Assembly (NCBI RefSeq): GCF_032854445.1
Contig: NC_088305.1
Coordinates: forward strand, 27,058,628-27,122,627
Length of the DNA stretch: 64,000 nucleotides
Direction: 5' to 3'
Source of the DNA: Liolophura sinensis
Lineage: Eukaryota; Mollusca; Polyplacophora; Chitonida; Chitonidae
The notes under the pieces: generated by a model
Database searches by the model: none
Seen by the model: the letters and a program-made list of their open reading frames with translations, nothing else
Told to the model about the DNA's origin: nothing
Shown: piece by piece, positions 21,006-33,700 of the stretch
Numbering within the stretch: the stretch's first letter is position 1
Layout: each line of letters opens with the position of its first letter
Made by a program: the position numbers and the translations under genes

Positions 21006-21592
21006 CTCCCTCTAGGCCAGCTTCACATAGCACACGACATAGCGTTATAACAAAATACGACTGATTTACTACCCTCGTTTTAACTATACCTTGATCTGCA
21101 CGACCCACTTGGGACAGTAGTCACGATGACCAAAGTTACACATTAAGCAATTGGGCCAAATATTTGCATCCAAACTGAAGAGTGAAGGAACACTGATTGG
21201 GTAATACTGACATTTTAGGTTGTTGATGAACAATAAATTCTTTTTTCCAGTGTTACTTTCTACACCCCCTCCCCCTCCCCGGAAGTTACCAAGGTACCAG
21301 TAACAAAATGCTCCGACTTCACTTTCAGAAACCACAGCTCAAAAAATGGTCATGATAGGCTGATTTTTTGATATATTCTAGAGAAAAGTGCAAGTTGCAT
21401 GTGGTGGTATGGCATTGTACCAGGCGAAAGTTACGGCGTATGTATTTTTTGAGGTTGAATTTAACAAATTTACTACATAACCAATGCGCTCGTGTAACCC
21501 AATGGGGGTGTGGGGGAATGTCCTTTCACGGTTATCTCCCTTGGCTGGTGAAGCCTTTAGTATGAAAACACCCCAAGTAGCTGCTGTGAACA

Positions 21593-21724
21593 ATGGAGCG
21601 TTGGGCGGGAAGAGTGGCATTAGTTACTGGTGCATCGGCGGGTATAGGAGCTGCTCTGACTCGTAAACTAGTGAAAGATGGCATGAAGGTAGCAGTATGC
21701 GCCCGGAGACTGGACCGTCTTGAG
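21593..21724 (+). CDS. DHRS11: DHRS11-like exon 1
   Basis: 44 codons from the ATG through RRLDRLE, with the TGxxxGxG dinucleotide-binding loop at residues 12-19. The reading frame upstream is closed by TGA at 21587-21589, which fixes the start. An earlier ATG at 21562 is in another frame. Donor GTATAA. Confidence 0.93.
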
Positions 21725-24700
21725 GTATAAACAAACCAACATGCCTGCATGTACATGGATGCTTCTGCCGCATGTTTGGGAGGACTAAGGCAATCATATT
21801 TGATTCCTTGTTTTCACGTAACCGCTCACTCGTATTTTACTACCGCATCATGAAACACATTTCGTAAATTTTGAGTCGGAAATTATCACCAAAGGTGAGA
21901 TTATCATAAAATCTAGCTGAAACAATGACAATGAAAAAATGTTAAAGGGAAAAAAAATGCTGCGCATTCAGCGTTTTTCTAAAAATGCTTTCAAACAAAA
22001 AAAATGGGAAATGAGGAATCAAATTTCATTGGCCTTAGTTATATTGCCTGATCACAGTTGGAGCCGTTGATTTCACTCGGTGGTCTCAATTTCACAGGAG
22101 CTACTGTATTAGGTCACATGGTGTGTGCCGAAATTAAGACTTAGTTGGAGTAGGCCTTCGCGAGCACGCTAGATATGAGAGCTCGATTTCACTGTGGAAA
22201 ATGGATCAAACTTGTTAAACAGTTATTCCATGTGTGAATTCTTGAATCAGTATTGTGACGCCGTCGTATAAGTGAAATAGTACGGCGTAAAACGCCAAAC
22301 AAATAAATACATCAAATAAATAAATTTAGAGTCTACTTGCCCGTAAAACACAACATAAAATTGGTGTCGCCTAAAGCAAGCTTATAAAACTGGGTCATCA
22401 TATGTATGTAGGTATACTTGGCCCAGTATCTGTACAGGCATATGATGTGAGTGACTGAACAGTCCTTCTACATTCCTGGATCACCCGACTAGCTAGCCTA
22501 GCTCGTCTGCAGGAGTAATGTGTATCTATAGACTGGCTGCAGAGGCCTGTAAAGTACAGACTGAAACCAAAACAAAACTGTTCAATTTAGCATAAAGTCT
22601 GTTGCCTGAGTGATGCTATTGCAGCAGATTATACTGTTAAATACAACACACATATTCTGTAATGTAACATAAAGATTCTATTAGACTAACAGATTATTGT
22701 GTTGAATGCGACCGAGTATTGTGTTATATTAACAGAATTCATTGTAGCATCACTCAGACAATAGACTTTCTGTTAAAATCAACACATTCTTTTTTTTAGT
22801 GTACGGCGAACATTTGATCTATATATACATTTTTTATCTATTGTAAACTAATGGTGCACTAAATCCTTGTGGTAGATATTGGTAAGGAACTGGTGCACAT
22901 ATAGAAACTCTCTCTTAGGTTACTGTTAAATGCCTACATCATGTCGATACATCAGTATTTATATTTGTATGAGTAGTTTTATTTATTTTGATTTATTTGA
23001 TTTGTGTTTTACGCCCACGCCATACTGAAGAATATTTCACTTATACGACGGCGGCCAGCATTATGGTGGGAGGAAACCGGGCAGAGCCCAGGGGAAACCC
23101 ACGGCCATCAGCAGGTTGCTGGTAAACTTTCCCACGCACTGCCGGAGATGAAGCCAGCATGAGCTGGACGAACCCACAGCGACTGCATGGGTGAGAAAGG
23201 CTCCTTGGTCATTACGCTGCACTAGCGCGCTACCCAACTGAGCCACGGAGGCCCCGACTAGTTTTACACCCTACTCCAGAATATGTCACTTGTACAACGG
23301 CGGCATCCACTAATAAGCTCACATATGAGGCATAATGCAAAAACATGGAGAGACTTCATGGATACATGAGACTAAGTTTTGTCGTGTAGGCTATCAATAT
23401 TTTCTTTGTACCGGGACCGATACTGTCTACAAGATGAGGCCTAATCGCCAAGTTAAGGCCCAGGCCTACTTAAGAATTAATTAGTGTGAGGGGCTTTGTT
23501 TTAGTGCATTTGTCGTGGAGTATTTTCAGCGCTACATGAAGTTAATCTTAAGGCCAAGCCCATGCCTCAGTTAACCTTCAAACCATGTATACATACACAA
23601 GTTGATAAGAAGGGATTAAGGCACAGTGTACCTGAACGTGTTCAAAGGTGTCCGTCTAACAACACATGTCTGTAGTATATCTGACACCTCGCTGGCTCAG
23701 ATGACAAAGGCCATGCTATATCGCCCATGTTTCATGCGAATTACCACACGTTCTGTAAAGCTCATTAACCGATTTCCGCGAAACTTGGCGGAATCTTAAG
23801 CCGTGGCTAAAAGATGACGCGGTCAAATTTTAGACTTCCTGAAAGGCAGTTCCTGACAGCTCAAAATTTAGACAAAGAGAGGTAATTTGATGATATTTCA
23901 GACCTTAAGTTGATTTATGTTCATTGAACGCGTCCTGTCTCCTAGGTGCGCCTTTTATCTTGACGCCAATGATGACAGGTTAAAGAAATGATTGAAGTTG
24001 CACCATAATTTAGCTGAGAAACAAAAGCATTTATCCTGCAGTGCGACATGTGAAGGGTATGAGGAAAAACAGATGTGAATGCAATTTTCCGATATCCATA
24101 TTGCTCTTTAATTCGTTACCCTTTTCTTTTGTGGGTGGTACTATATAGTGGTACTTGGATTTTTATCAAAGCTTTACTGAAACAAGAGACTTAATTATCC
24201 CAATGTGTAGGTTTAGTGTTGACAGCCGTCCATTGTATTCTTGATGTGTCTTTCGTTTGGCCCTGCTAAAACTGGTTGGCCAATCAAATTGCGTTTTTAG
24301 ACACATTTCTGGCCAACAAATCAGATTGTGTTTTATGATATTACGTTATTACTTACACTCAAAAAATTAATCGGCTAATTTTAACAGAAAGTCGGTTTTT
24401 TGAGTGATGCTAGAATATATCTAGTTATTATAACACATATAATAACATATTCAACATAATATCCTGTTATGTTCAACATTATTTATCCTGTTAATCTAAC
24501 AGAATCATGCTGACGTAATAGAATATGTGTGTTATGCTAAACAGAGCAATCTGCCGCAATAACAGAATACATTCAAGTCTCACTCAAACATACTTTTCTG
24601 TTTAAATTAACAGAATAATTTCTTGAGTGTATACAGTGCTGCCTCACTGGAACTTGGAATGCCATGAGGGAACATGTTACAAAAAGACGCCCTACTTTGT

Positions 24701-27700
24701 CGCAGTGTTCTGGCGCTGGGACGAACCGCTATTAGCATATCCTTTTATGATTGATTGTCAATCAAGAACATGCATTTGACCAATCATAAGCAGTATTGTT
24801 GCAAATAGGTCAACCAGATGTCCAACACATTGGTTTCAATCGATCTGTGACGTCATGACGTCACAATTGCTTTCACTGGGAATGGGATGAAAAGTAACAT
24901 CACGAGAAGAGGTGATGGGACTTCGGATGTACTGGATCCGTCCATAAGGTGTTTCCACAGAGAGTCACCATAGGCTCCATGATTCCTAATTTAAATCGCA
25001 CAACTCATTGGCCAGATCTAGTGTACACCGATAGTTTACCCGGTATCCTATGAAATGAAAGGTCTATATTCTCTGTTGTCATTTTTTCTGTTCTCTCTTT
25101 TCACATCATGTTGAAACAATTTTACTTTATTACTTTTTCCCTACAAATCCAAATCTACCTGTTGTTTGAGTGTATGCACTTCAATGTTAATGTACCACAA
25201 AAACGTCTTGTCAAGACAGCCCCGCTGTGTCCACCAACAGATCGTCATAAATGAATGCAGAGAAATAGGGGCTACCAAGTTGGTTATCGTTATAAAGTCT
25301 TGAGCCAAATCTATCCCCGGACTGAACACTAATCTTTCTCTCACGAGGCTAACCCTCTAACATCGAATTTCGAAAGCCATTTTGTAGCAAGCTTAGATTG
25401 TCTAAATGTGAACATTGAAATTGAACCCCTACATCCGTTTGCAGGCGCTACGTGATGAACTGAAGGGCGAGCCAGGGGCTGTTCTACCGATACAGTGTGA
25501 CTTGCGCAAAGAGGACGAGATTCTCGCCATGTTCGAGAAGATCAAAGTGACGTGGGGTGGAGTGGATGTTTGCGTCAACAACGCGGGGATGAACCGGAAC
25601 GCTCCGTTATTGTCTGGGAGCACAGATGACTGGAGACATATCATCGATGTAAGGAACTCCAGCTAAATTCACGGTCCCCACTTCAAACCTTGAAGAACTC
25701 ATGAAAAATGTCTCTAAATTTCTATGCATGGAATATCCTTTTTGTACCAAAATTACCTGTATTGTTTGTAGATTTTCCATCATCAGTTTTCCGAAATAAC
25801 GTCAATTTTGAACTTACGCCAGACAGCAGAAAAAATTAGCACTCTCATTTTTACTCTTTCCTCTCACAAAGTTGTTTTACAGCTGTTTTACGTCACCATT
25901 GACGCCTCGACTGCAGACTGCTTAATTTTTTCGGGCAGGAGTTTAGACTGTAGTTTAAAACCATTTCTATCCCCAATAGCATGAATGCGGATTGTTTGTG
26001 CTCTTATACGTTATGTCACATCCTTATCTGCAAATTAAGGTACAAACATTATTTTTGAAAAAACTGTGCTATCTGACCCTAATCATAAATACATATTTAT
26101 CTCTTGCTGGCACGAGGGGGAGCGGAAAAAACAGCTTTCAGACATCCGTCACACAGTTTCCAGATTTTTTCATGGCACTGCATTGAATTTTCCACATGGC
26201 GTGAGAATAACAATTTATAGATCCAGTTTCAGTTTTTAGAATTAAGGATCGTCTATTTTCCGCACTATTATGACCGTTTTTGCTTTGCTGGCCTGTTTTG
26301 AGGCTATGGCAATGTTCTGGGTATTGTTTTGAAAAATCAGCCATCTTCTTGGATTTGAAGTTTGGCGCATGGCTTCACCATGGCAAGGCACATATCAAGT
26401 TGAAGTTTCGGGTCATTTCATCCATTTCCAGCAACATTGCAGAATCATCGTATTTAACATCTTATAATTGGTAAGGGACATGAATGATAAATTGTTTGAA
26501 GTGAGATACGTCACAGGGAGTGACGTAGGTCAAATTTAAAACAAACGACAAATCTAGACCAAATTTAACTAAAAGTTTAATAGGCATAAGGTTTTATTTT
26601 TGTGATGTCGCATAATCGAGATGTCGCAGTTCAAAGAATGCAAAATTGCGCACATTGAGAAATTGTCGCCATGTTATCAATTTTGACCAATCAAGCGCGA
26701 GTTATGTTTTTAACTTTAGAACGCACCTGTTTCTGCTGACGTAACGCGAATGCTGCTTTGCCTTGTCGTGACATCGTATTTACGCTTTTTCTGACATGGG
26801 TCAGCCGATGATTCTGTAAGATTTCCTAATTAATGTTCATAAGAAGAGTTACCAAGCACGTGAGAAGAAAATGGCTGTCTCCGACCGTACGTAGGAAGAT
26901 CTGGCAGGAACCTGCGGATGGCCGTGGGTTTCCCCCGGGCTGTGTGCCCGGTTTCCTCCCACCATAATGCTGGCCGCCGTCGCATAAGTGAAATATTCCT
27001 GCGTACGGCGTAAAACACCAATCAAATAAATAATTAAACAAGACGGCTGTGACTGTTTAGGTCTGTTTTCATCTCTCTTCCTAAATCATTCAGGTTATAA
27101 CATTTGTTGTCTTTTCTCTTAAAGTGCTGCCGTAATCACGCCACACAGGCACCACCTTCAATGACAGACAAACGGCGTGGGGATATGTGTATCATTTACG
27201 ATGAATTTGTACTTCAGGTGAATGTCCTAGCCCTTTGTATATGTACACGAGAGGCAGTTAAGTCCATGCAAGAACGAGGCGTAGATGACGGCCACATCAT
27301 TAATATCAATAGGTAATGTTTCTTTGTATCTTGGAAATTGGTGGTGGTAGGGAGAGGGTTGTTTTGTGTGTGTGTGGGGGGGGGGTCTTTTTGTTTTGTG
27401 TTCTTTTTTTTTGGGGGGGGGGGTGAGATTTTACCCGGTGAAGTGTTGCAAGTTAACTCGTCAAGTTAAAAAGTGAAAAACTAAATAAAACTTAATTCCT
27501 ATACACTTATTAATAGATCTCTGTTGGAATTTACACAGAAAGCTGGTATCCTGAAAAACGAATAAGTCAACAGTTTTCAGGGATTTCTTTAATAGATTTG
27601 GTATCGCGATATTCCATTGGCATAACAGATTTCTGAATGTCCAAGTTTCTATTTGAGAATCATGGAAATAAGTGAACGTTGTCATGGTGTTCAAATTAAG

Positions 27701-30700
27701 TGTAAGACTTAACAGTAATACTTAACATTCTCTCTACATTTCCTAATAAGAGTGTTACACCGTCATCGGCAAGAAAGTCAGCACAACTGCGCAGTTGTGG
27801 CTCTTGTCCTTGAATTTTGAAAGGGTTTGCTTTAGACGTAGGCTGAACACGAAATTTTGGAGATTCTTCCTGTCCTATGAACCGTAGTGACATTGACCGG
27901 ACGACGACAGCACTGGTGTATAAAAGAGTAAAATTTATAACTTGTCAAGAACAACGTCCAAATGTAATTAAGGACATACACCATAGAGATTAAAATCGGA
28001 GCACCTACGTCAGTGTGTGATAGTTGGCAAATGGTTAAACGTAACCGGTGAAATACGACCTCATGTCAATTTACCTCGTTTGGGGTTTTATTCAAACTAA
28101 TCATGTAATTGCCTAAATAGCAGCAAATTACACGCCGCTGGCACCATGGTGGCTAAAATGATACATCAAAAGATAACATGAAACGAAGAGTATGGTTTTA
28201 AGAAAATGAAGAAGGAGAAGTCAATGAAAATTTCATTTGTGAGGCATGTTTTATATTTCCTAATAACCTCTCTGTTTTACGTCATTGATCGGAAATATTC
28301 GGAAAGGACGTCATCCATGAATATACTGGGAACGCGGGACCATCTTAGCGCACACAACTTGGGCTCTCTAGCCCACAAAGTTGTTTTGACAGCTACTACC
28401 ATTGACGTCACTACATCAGATTACTCAATATCTGAACTAATCGGTATACTTCACATGTTATGCGTGTAGTTTAGTCATTTTTACGTCTCAAGAAGAAAGC
28501 TGAAAAGCTCTTTTGTAATTCTGTATGTTACTTCACATCATACACTCCTTATTAAGAAATGAAGCCAAGCTTTTCATACATTCTTTAAAAAGGATTAGAT
28601 TTAAAAAAGGCAGTGATGTTGAATGCAATATGTTAAATGATACTGGTGGATGATTACATGTATGACAGTTCATGTGGTCTGACATGAAGGTGGATGGAGA
28701 TTATTTGGGTTGGCATCCATTGGCCTTCACAGTGTCAGTTATTCTCATTTGCTCGTTATAGTGGGACCCTTGGCTGATTGGAACACTACAACTTCTTCGA
28801 TTCAGTTATAGGTTCATCTTAAAGGAAAAGACCCCAAAAATCGAAGTGGGCATCACTAAACAGACCACTTCAAACTATGCATAAATATACTTTCATTTTT
28901 TCGTTTATTTTTTAGATTTTTGTGAAAAGAGTTAAAGGCGTTGAAACATTTGGATTCTATGGTGGGCTTTATTGACCATACTATCGGAGTTTAGGAATTC
29001 TGACGTCACATGAAGTTTTTCAAACTCTAATCAAGACACTGAATGTTTGAATAACTCTTTTTACTCATGAGTAAAACATTACCAAAATAATTTTCCAAAA
29101 AATTCCTTCCTTCTGGCGAACATCAGGAAAAAAAGGTGTGACGTCAAGATTCCGTCAATATTGCTAGTACTGAAATATTTGAATGCCTTTCAACACTCTT
29201 TAAAAAATCTGAGAAACATAAATGAAAGTTGAAAAATAAGTTGTCTATTTGATGAGCCTTACTTCATATTTAACTTTCTTTTACTTTAACGACGTCCTGC
29301 ATTGAAATCGTTATGCGGATATCTGCAGTCACAAGTTGTTCCTAAGAATCAGTATACCGACAACATTCCGTCCTCTTCTTCAAGAATATGTTTTTGCGTT
29401 CGTCATTCGAGCTTTTCCTCCATCTCTTCCAAGCTTTCTGAAACCAGGTTTCTTCCGGAAGACTTTCTGCCAATTCCAAATGTTGCAAATCAAGTCGGCC
29501 TAAAATGCTTATAAAAATATAATCTTTGAAAGTTATAAGCTACATGTAGAAGAAAAATGAAATAGATCTCAGATCAGTGCGAATAAAAACAGTTCAACAA
29601 GCGCATAAATATTGGTTCTCGGTTTCATCCACAGCACTCTTGGCCATAAGGTTGGCAACTTCCCAGCATTTCATTTCCTGATGGGGTCAAAGTTCAGCGT
29701 GACGGCCTTGACCCAAGGAACCCGCAATGAACTCAAGGGATTGAAGTCTCATATCCGAGCAAGCGTAAGTCACTATATAACCATATTCACAAGAAATACT
29801 CTCCACATTATCGTAAAAGCGAATGACGTTCGATAGATCATTTCTGTGCAATCGAATATCATCATATACCCTTGCTCTCAAGTCGTTTAACGTAAGTAGT
29901 TCAAGATTTCGCGTCACACGTTTATGACTACAGGTTGCTTGTAAATGACGCTGGTAAAAAAAACTGAAACGGGAATCATTTATCCTGTACTCTTAACTCA
30001 ATATATCTGCTTATACAGGTTTTGTTGTCAAAGGCACCGCGTTCCATGAAGACTGGGGTTCTCCTACTCTGTGTATAGGGAAGCAAATCTTGCCGCTCAT
30101 TAATAAGCAGTGGCATCTACCTGCTTAAATAACAGTGCCAAAGTTCAGCGTGACGGCCTTGGCCCAAGGAACCCTCAATGAACTCAAGGGGTTGAGGGCG
30201 GTGGAGAGAGGGGCATAGTGCTTAACGTGATACGCGGCGTTCAAAGGCCCAAAAGCATCTCACTAATGCGGTCGTTGTGAGTTCCAGTCGTACGTGATGC
30301 ACATGGAAAGATTCGGAGCAACCTTCGGATGGTCGTGGGTTTCGCCCTTGCTCTGCCCGGTTTCCTCCCACCATAATACTGACCGCCGTCGTATGACTGA
30401 CATATTCTTGAGTGTGGAGCAAAACACCAATCAAATAAATACAATGAAAGTGTAATGCTGTGAATCTTTGTAGTTAATCTGTCGTTCAGTTGAATGTTCG
30501 TTCTTGCTCTATGTGACACTCTCTCCCTTAGTCTATAAGCCCGGGCAGTGTGATAACGGGATCACTGGCCTTTGTTCTTACTCTATGTCAGACTCTCTGC
30601 CTCAGTCTATCAGCCCGGGCATTGTGATAAATGAAGCATTGGGCTTCGTTCTTGCTCTATGTGACACTCTCTCCCTTAATCTATAAGCCCGGGCAGTGTG

Positions 30701-33700
30701 ATAACGGAATCACTGGCCTTTGTTCTTCCTCTATATCAGATTCTCTCCCTCAGTCCATCAGCCCGGGCATTGTGATCAATGAAGCATTGGGCTTCGTTCT
30801 TGCTCTATGCGACACTCTCTCCCTTAGTCTATAAGCCCGGGCAGTGTGATAACGGAATCACTGGCCTTTGTTCTTACTCTTTGTCAGACTCTCTCCCTCA
30901 GTCCATCAGGCCTGGCGTTGTGATAAATGAAGCATTGGGCTTCGTTCTTGCTCTATATGACACTCTCTCCCTTAGTCTATAAACCCGGGCAGTGTGATAA
31001 CGGGATCACTGGCCTTTATACTTACTCTTTGTCAGACTCTCTCCCTCAGTCCATCAGCCCGAGCATTGTGATAACTAAAGCATTGGGCTTCGTTCTTGCT
31101 CTATACGACACTCTCTCCCTTAGTCTATAAGCCCGGGCAGTGTGATAACGGAATCACTGGCCTTTGTTCTTACTCTTTGTCAGACTCTCTCCCTCAGTCC
31201 ATCAGGCCGGGCGTTGTGATAAATGAAGCATTGGGCTTCGTTCTTGGTCTATATGACACTCTCTCCCTTAGTCTATAAACCCGGGCAGTGTGATAACGGG
31301 ATCACTGGCCTTTATTCTTACTCTTTGTCAGACTCTCTCCCTCAGTCCATCAGCCCGAGCATTGTGATAACTAAAGCATTGGTCTTCGTTCTTTCTCTAT
31401 GTGACACTCTCTCCCTTAGTCTGTCATCCGGGGCAATGTGATAACGGATTTGTTTGCTTTCGTTCTTACTCTTATGTCACACTCTGTCCCTCAGTCCATC
31501 AGCCCGAGCATTGTGATAAATGAAGCATTGGGCTTCGTTCTTGCTCTATGTGACACTCTCTCCCTTAGTCTATAAGCCCGGGCATTGTGATAACAGGATC
31601 ACTGGCCTTTGTTCTTACTCTATATCAGACTCTCTCCCTCAGTCCATCAGGCCGGGCGTTGTGATAAATGAAGCATTGGGCTTCGTTTTTGCTCTATGTG
31701 ACACTCTCTCCCTTAGTCTATAAACCCGGGCAGTGTGATAACGGGATCACTGGCCTTTGTTCTTACTCTATATCAGACTCTCTCCCTCAGTCCATCAGGC
31801 CGGGCGTTGTGATAAATGAAGCATTGGGCTTCGTTCTTGCTCTATGTGACACTCTCTCCCTTAGTCTATAAGCCCGGGCAGTGTGATAACGGAATCACTG
31901 GCCTTTGTTCTTACTTAATGTCAGACTCTCTCCCTCAGTCCATCAGCCCGAGCATTGTGATAACTAAAGCATTGGGCTTCGTTCTTGCTCTATGTGACAC
32001 TCTCTCCCTTAGTGTATAAGCCCGGGCAGTGTGATAACGGGATCGCTGGCCTTCTATGCCAGACTCTCTCCCTCAGTCCTTCAGCCCGAGCATTGTGATA
32101 ACTAAATCATTGGGCTTCGTTCTTGCTCTGTGTGACACTCTCTCCTTCAGTTTATCATGCGGGGCAATGTGATAACGGAATCACTGGCCTTTGTTCTTAC
32201 TCTTTGTCAGACTCTCTCCCTCAGTCCATCAGCCCGAGCATTGTGATAACTAAAGCATTGGACTTCGTTCTTGCTCTATGTGACACTCTCTCCCTTAGTC
32301 TATAAGCCTAAGTGTGATAACGGGATCACTGGCCTTTGCTCTTACTCTATGTCAGACTCTCTCCCTTAGTCTATAAGCCCGGGCATTGTGATAAATGAAG
32401 CATTGGGCTTCGTTCCTGGTCTGTGTGACACTCTCTCCCTTAGTCTATAAGCCCGGGCAGTGTTATAACGGGATCACTGGCCTTTGTTCTTACTCTATGT
32501 CCGACTCTCTCCCTCAGTCCATCAGCCCGAGCATTGTGATAAGTGAAGCATTGGTCTTCGTTCTTTCTCTATGTGACACTCTCTCCCTTAGTCTGTCATC
32601 CGGGGCAATGTGATAACGGATTTGTTTGCTTTCGTTCTTACTCTTATGTCACACTCTGTCCCTCAGTCCATCAGCCCGAGCATTGTGATAAATGAAGCAT
32701 TGGGCTTCGTTCTTGGTCTATATGACACTCTCTCCCTTAGTCTATAAACCCGGGCAGTGTGATAACGGGATCACTGGCCTTTATTCTTACTCTTTGTCAG
32801 ACTCTCTCCCTCAGTCCATCAGCCCGAGCATTGTGATAACTAAAGCATTGGGCTTCGTTCTTGCTCTATGTGACACTCTCTCCCTTAGTCTATAAGCCTA
32901 AGTGTGATAACGGGATCACTGGCCTTTGCTCTTACTCTATGTCAGACTCTCTCCCTTAATCTATAAGCCCGGGCATTGTGATAAATGAAGCATTGGGCTT
33001 CGTTCCTGGTCTGTGTGACACTCTCTCCCTTAGTCTATAAGCCCGGGCAGTGTTATAACGGGATCACAGGCCTTTGTTTTTACTTTATGTCCGACTCTCT
33101 CCCTCAGTCCATCAGCCCGAGCATTGTGATAAATGAAGCATTGGTCTTCGTTCTTTCTCTATGTGACACTCTCTCCCTTAGTCTGTCATCCGGGGCAATG
33201 TGATAACGGATTTGTTTGCTTTCGTTCTTACTCTTATGTCACACTCTGTCCCTCAGTCCTTCAGCCCGAGAATTGTGATAAATGAAGCATTGGGCTTCGT
33301 TCTTGCTCTATGTGACACTCTCTCCCTTAGTCTATAAGCCCGGGCATTGTGATAACAGGATCACTGGCCTTTGTTCTTACTCTATATCAGACTCTCTCCC
33401 TCAGTCCATCAGCCCGGGCGTTGTGATAAATGAAGCATTGGGCTTCGTTCTTGCTCTATGTGACACTCTCTCCCTTAGTCTATAAACCCGGGCAGTGTGA
33501 TAACGGGATCACTGGCCTTTGTTCTTACTCTATATCAGACTCTCTCCCTCAGTCCATCAGGCCGGGCGTTGTGATAAATGAAGCATTGGGCTTCGTTTTT
33601 GCTCTATGTGACACTCTCTCCCTTAGTCTATAAACCCGGGCAGTGTGATAACGGGATCACTGGCCTTTGTTCTTACTCTATATCAGACTCTCTCCCTCAG

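Noticed and set aside
28206-28469. 87-codon ORF in SDR intron 3
   Set aside because: It overlaps a stretch with similarity to another intronic region (25.87 kb), has no recognised domain and lies inside a spliced intron.
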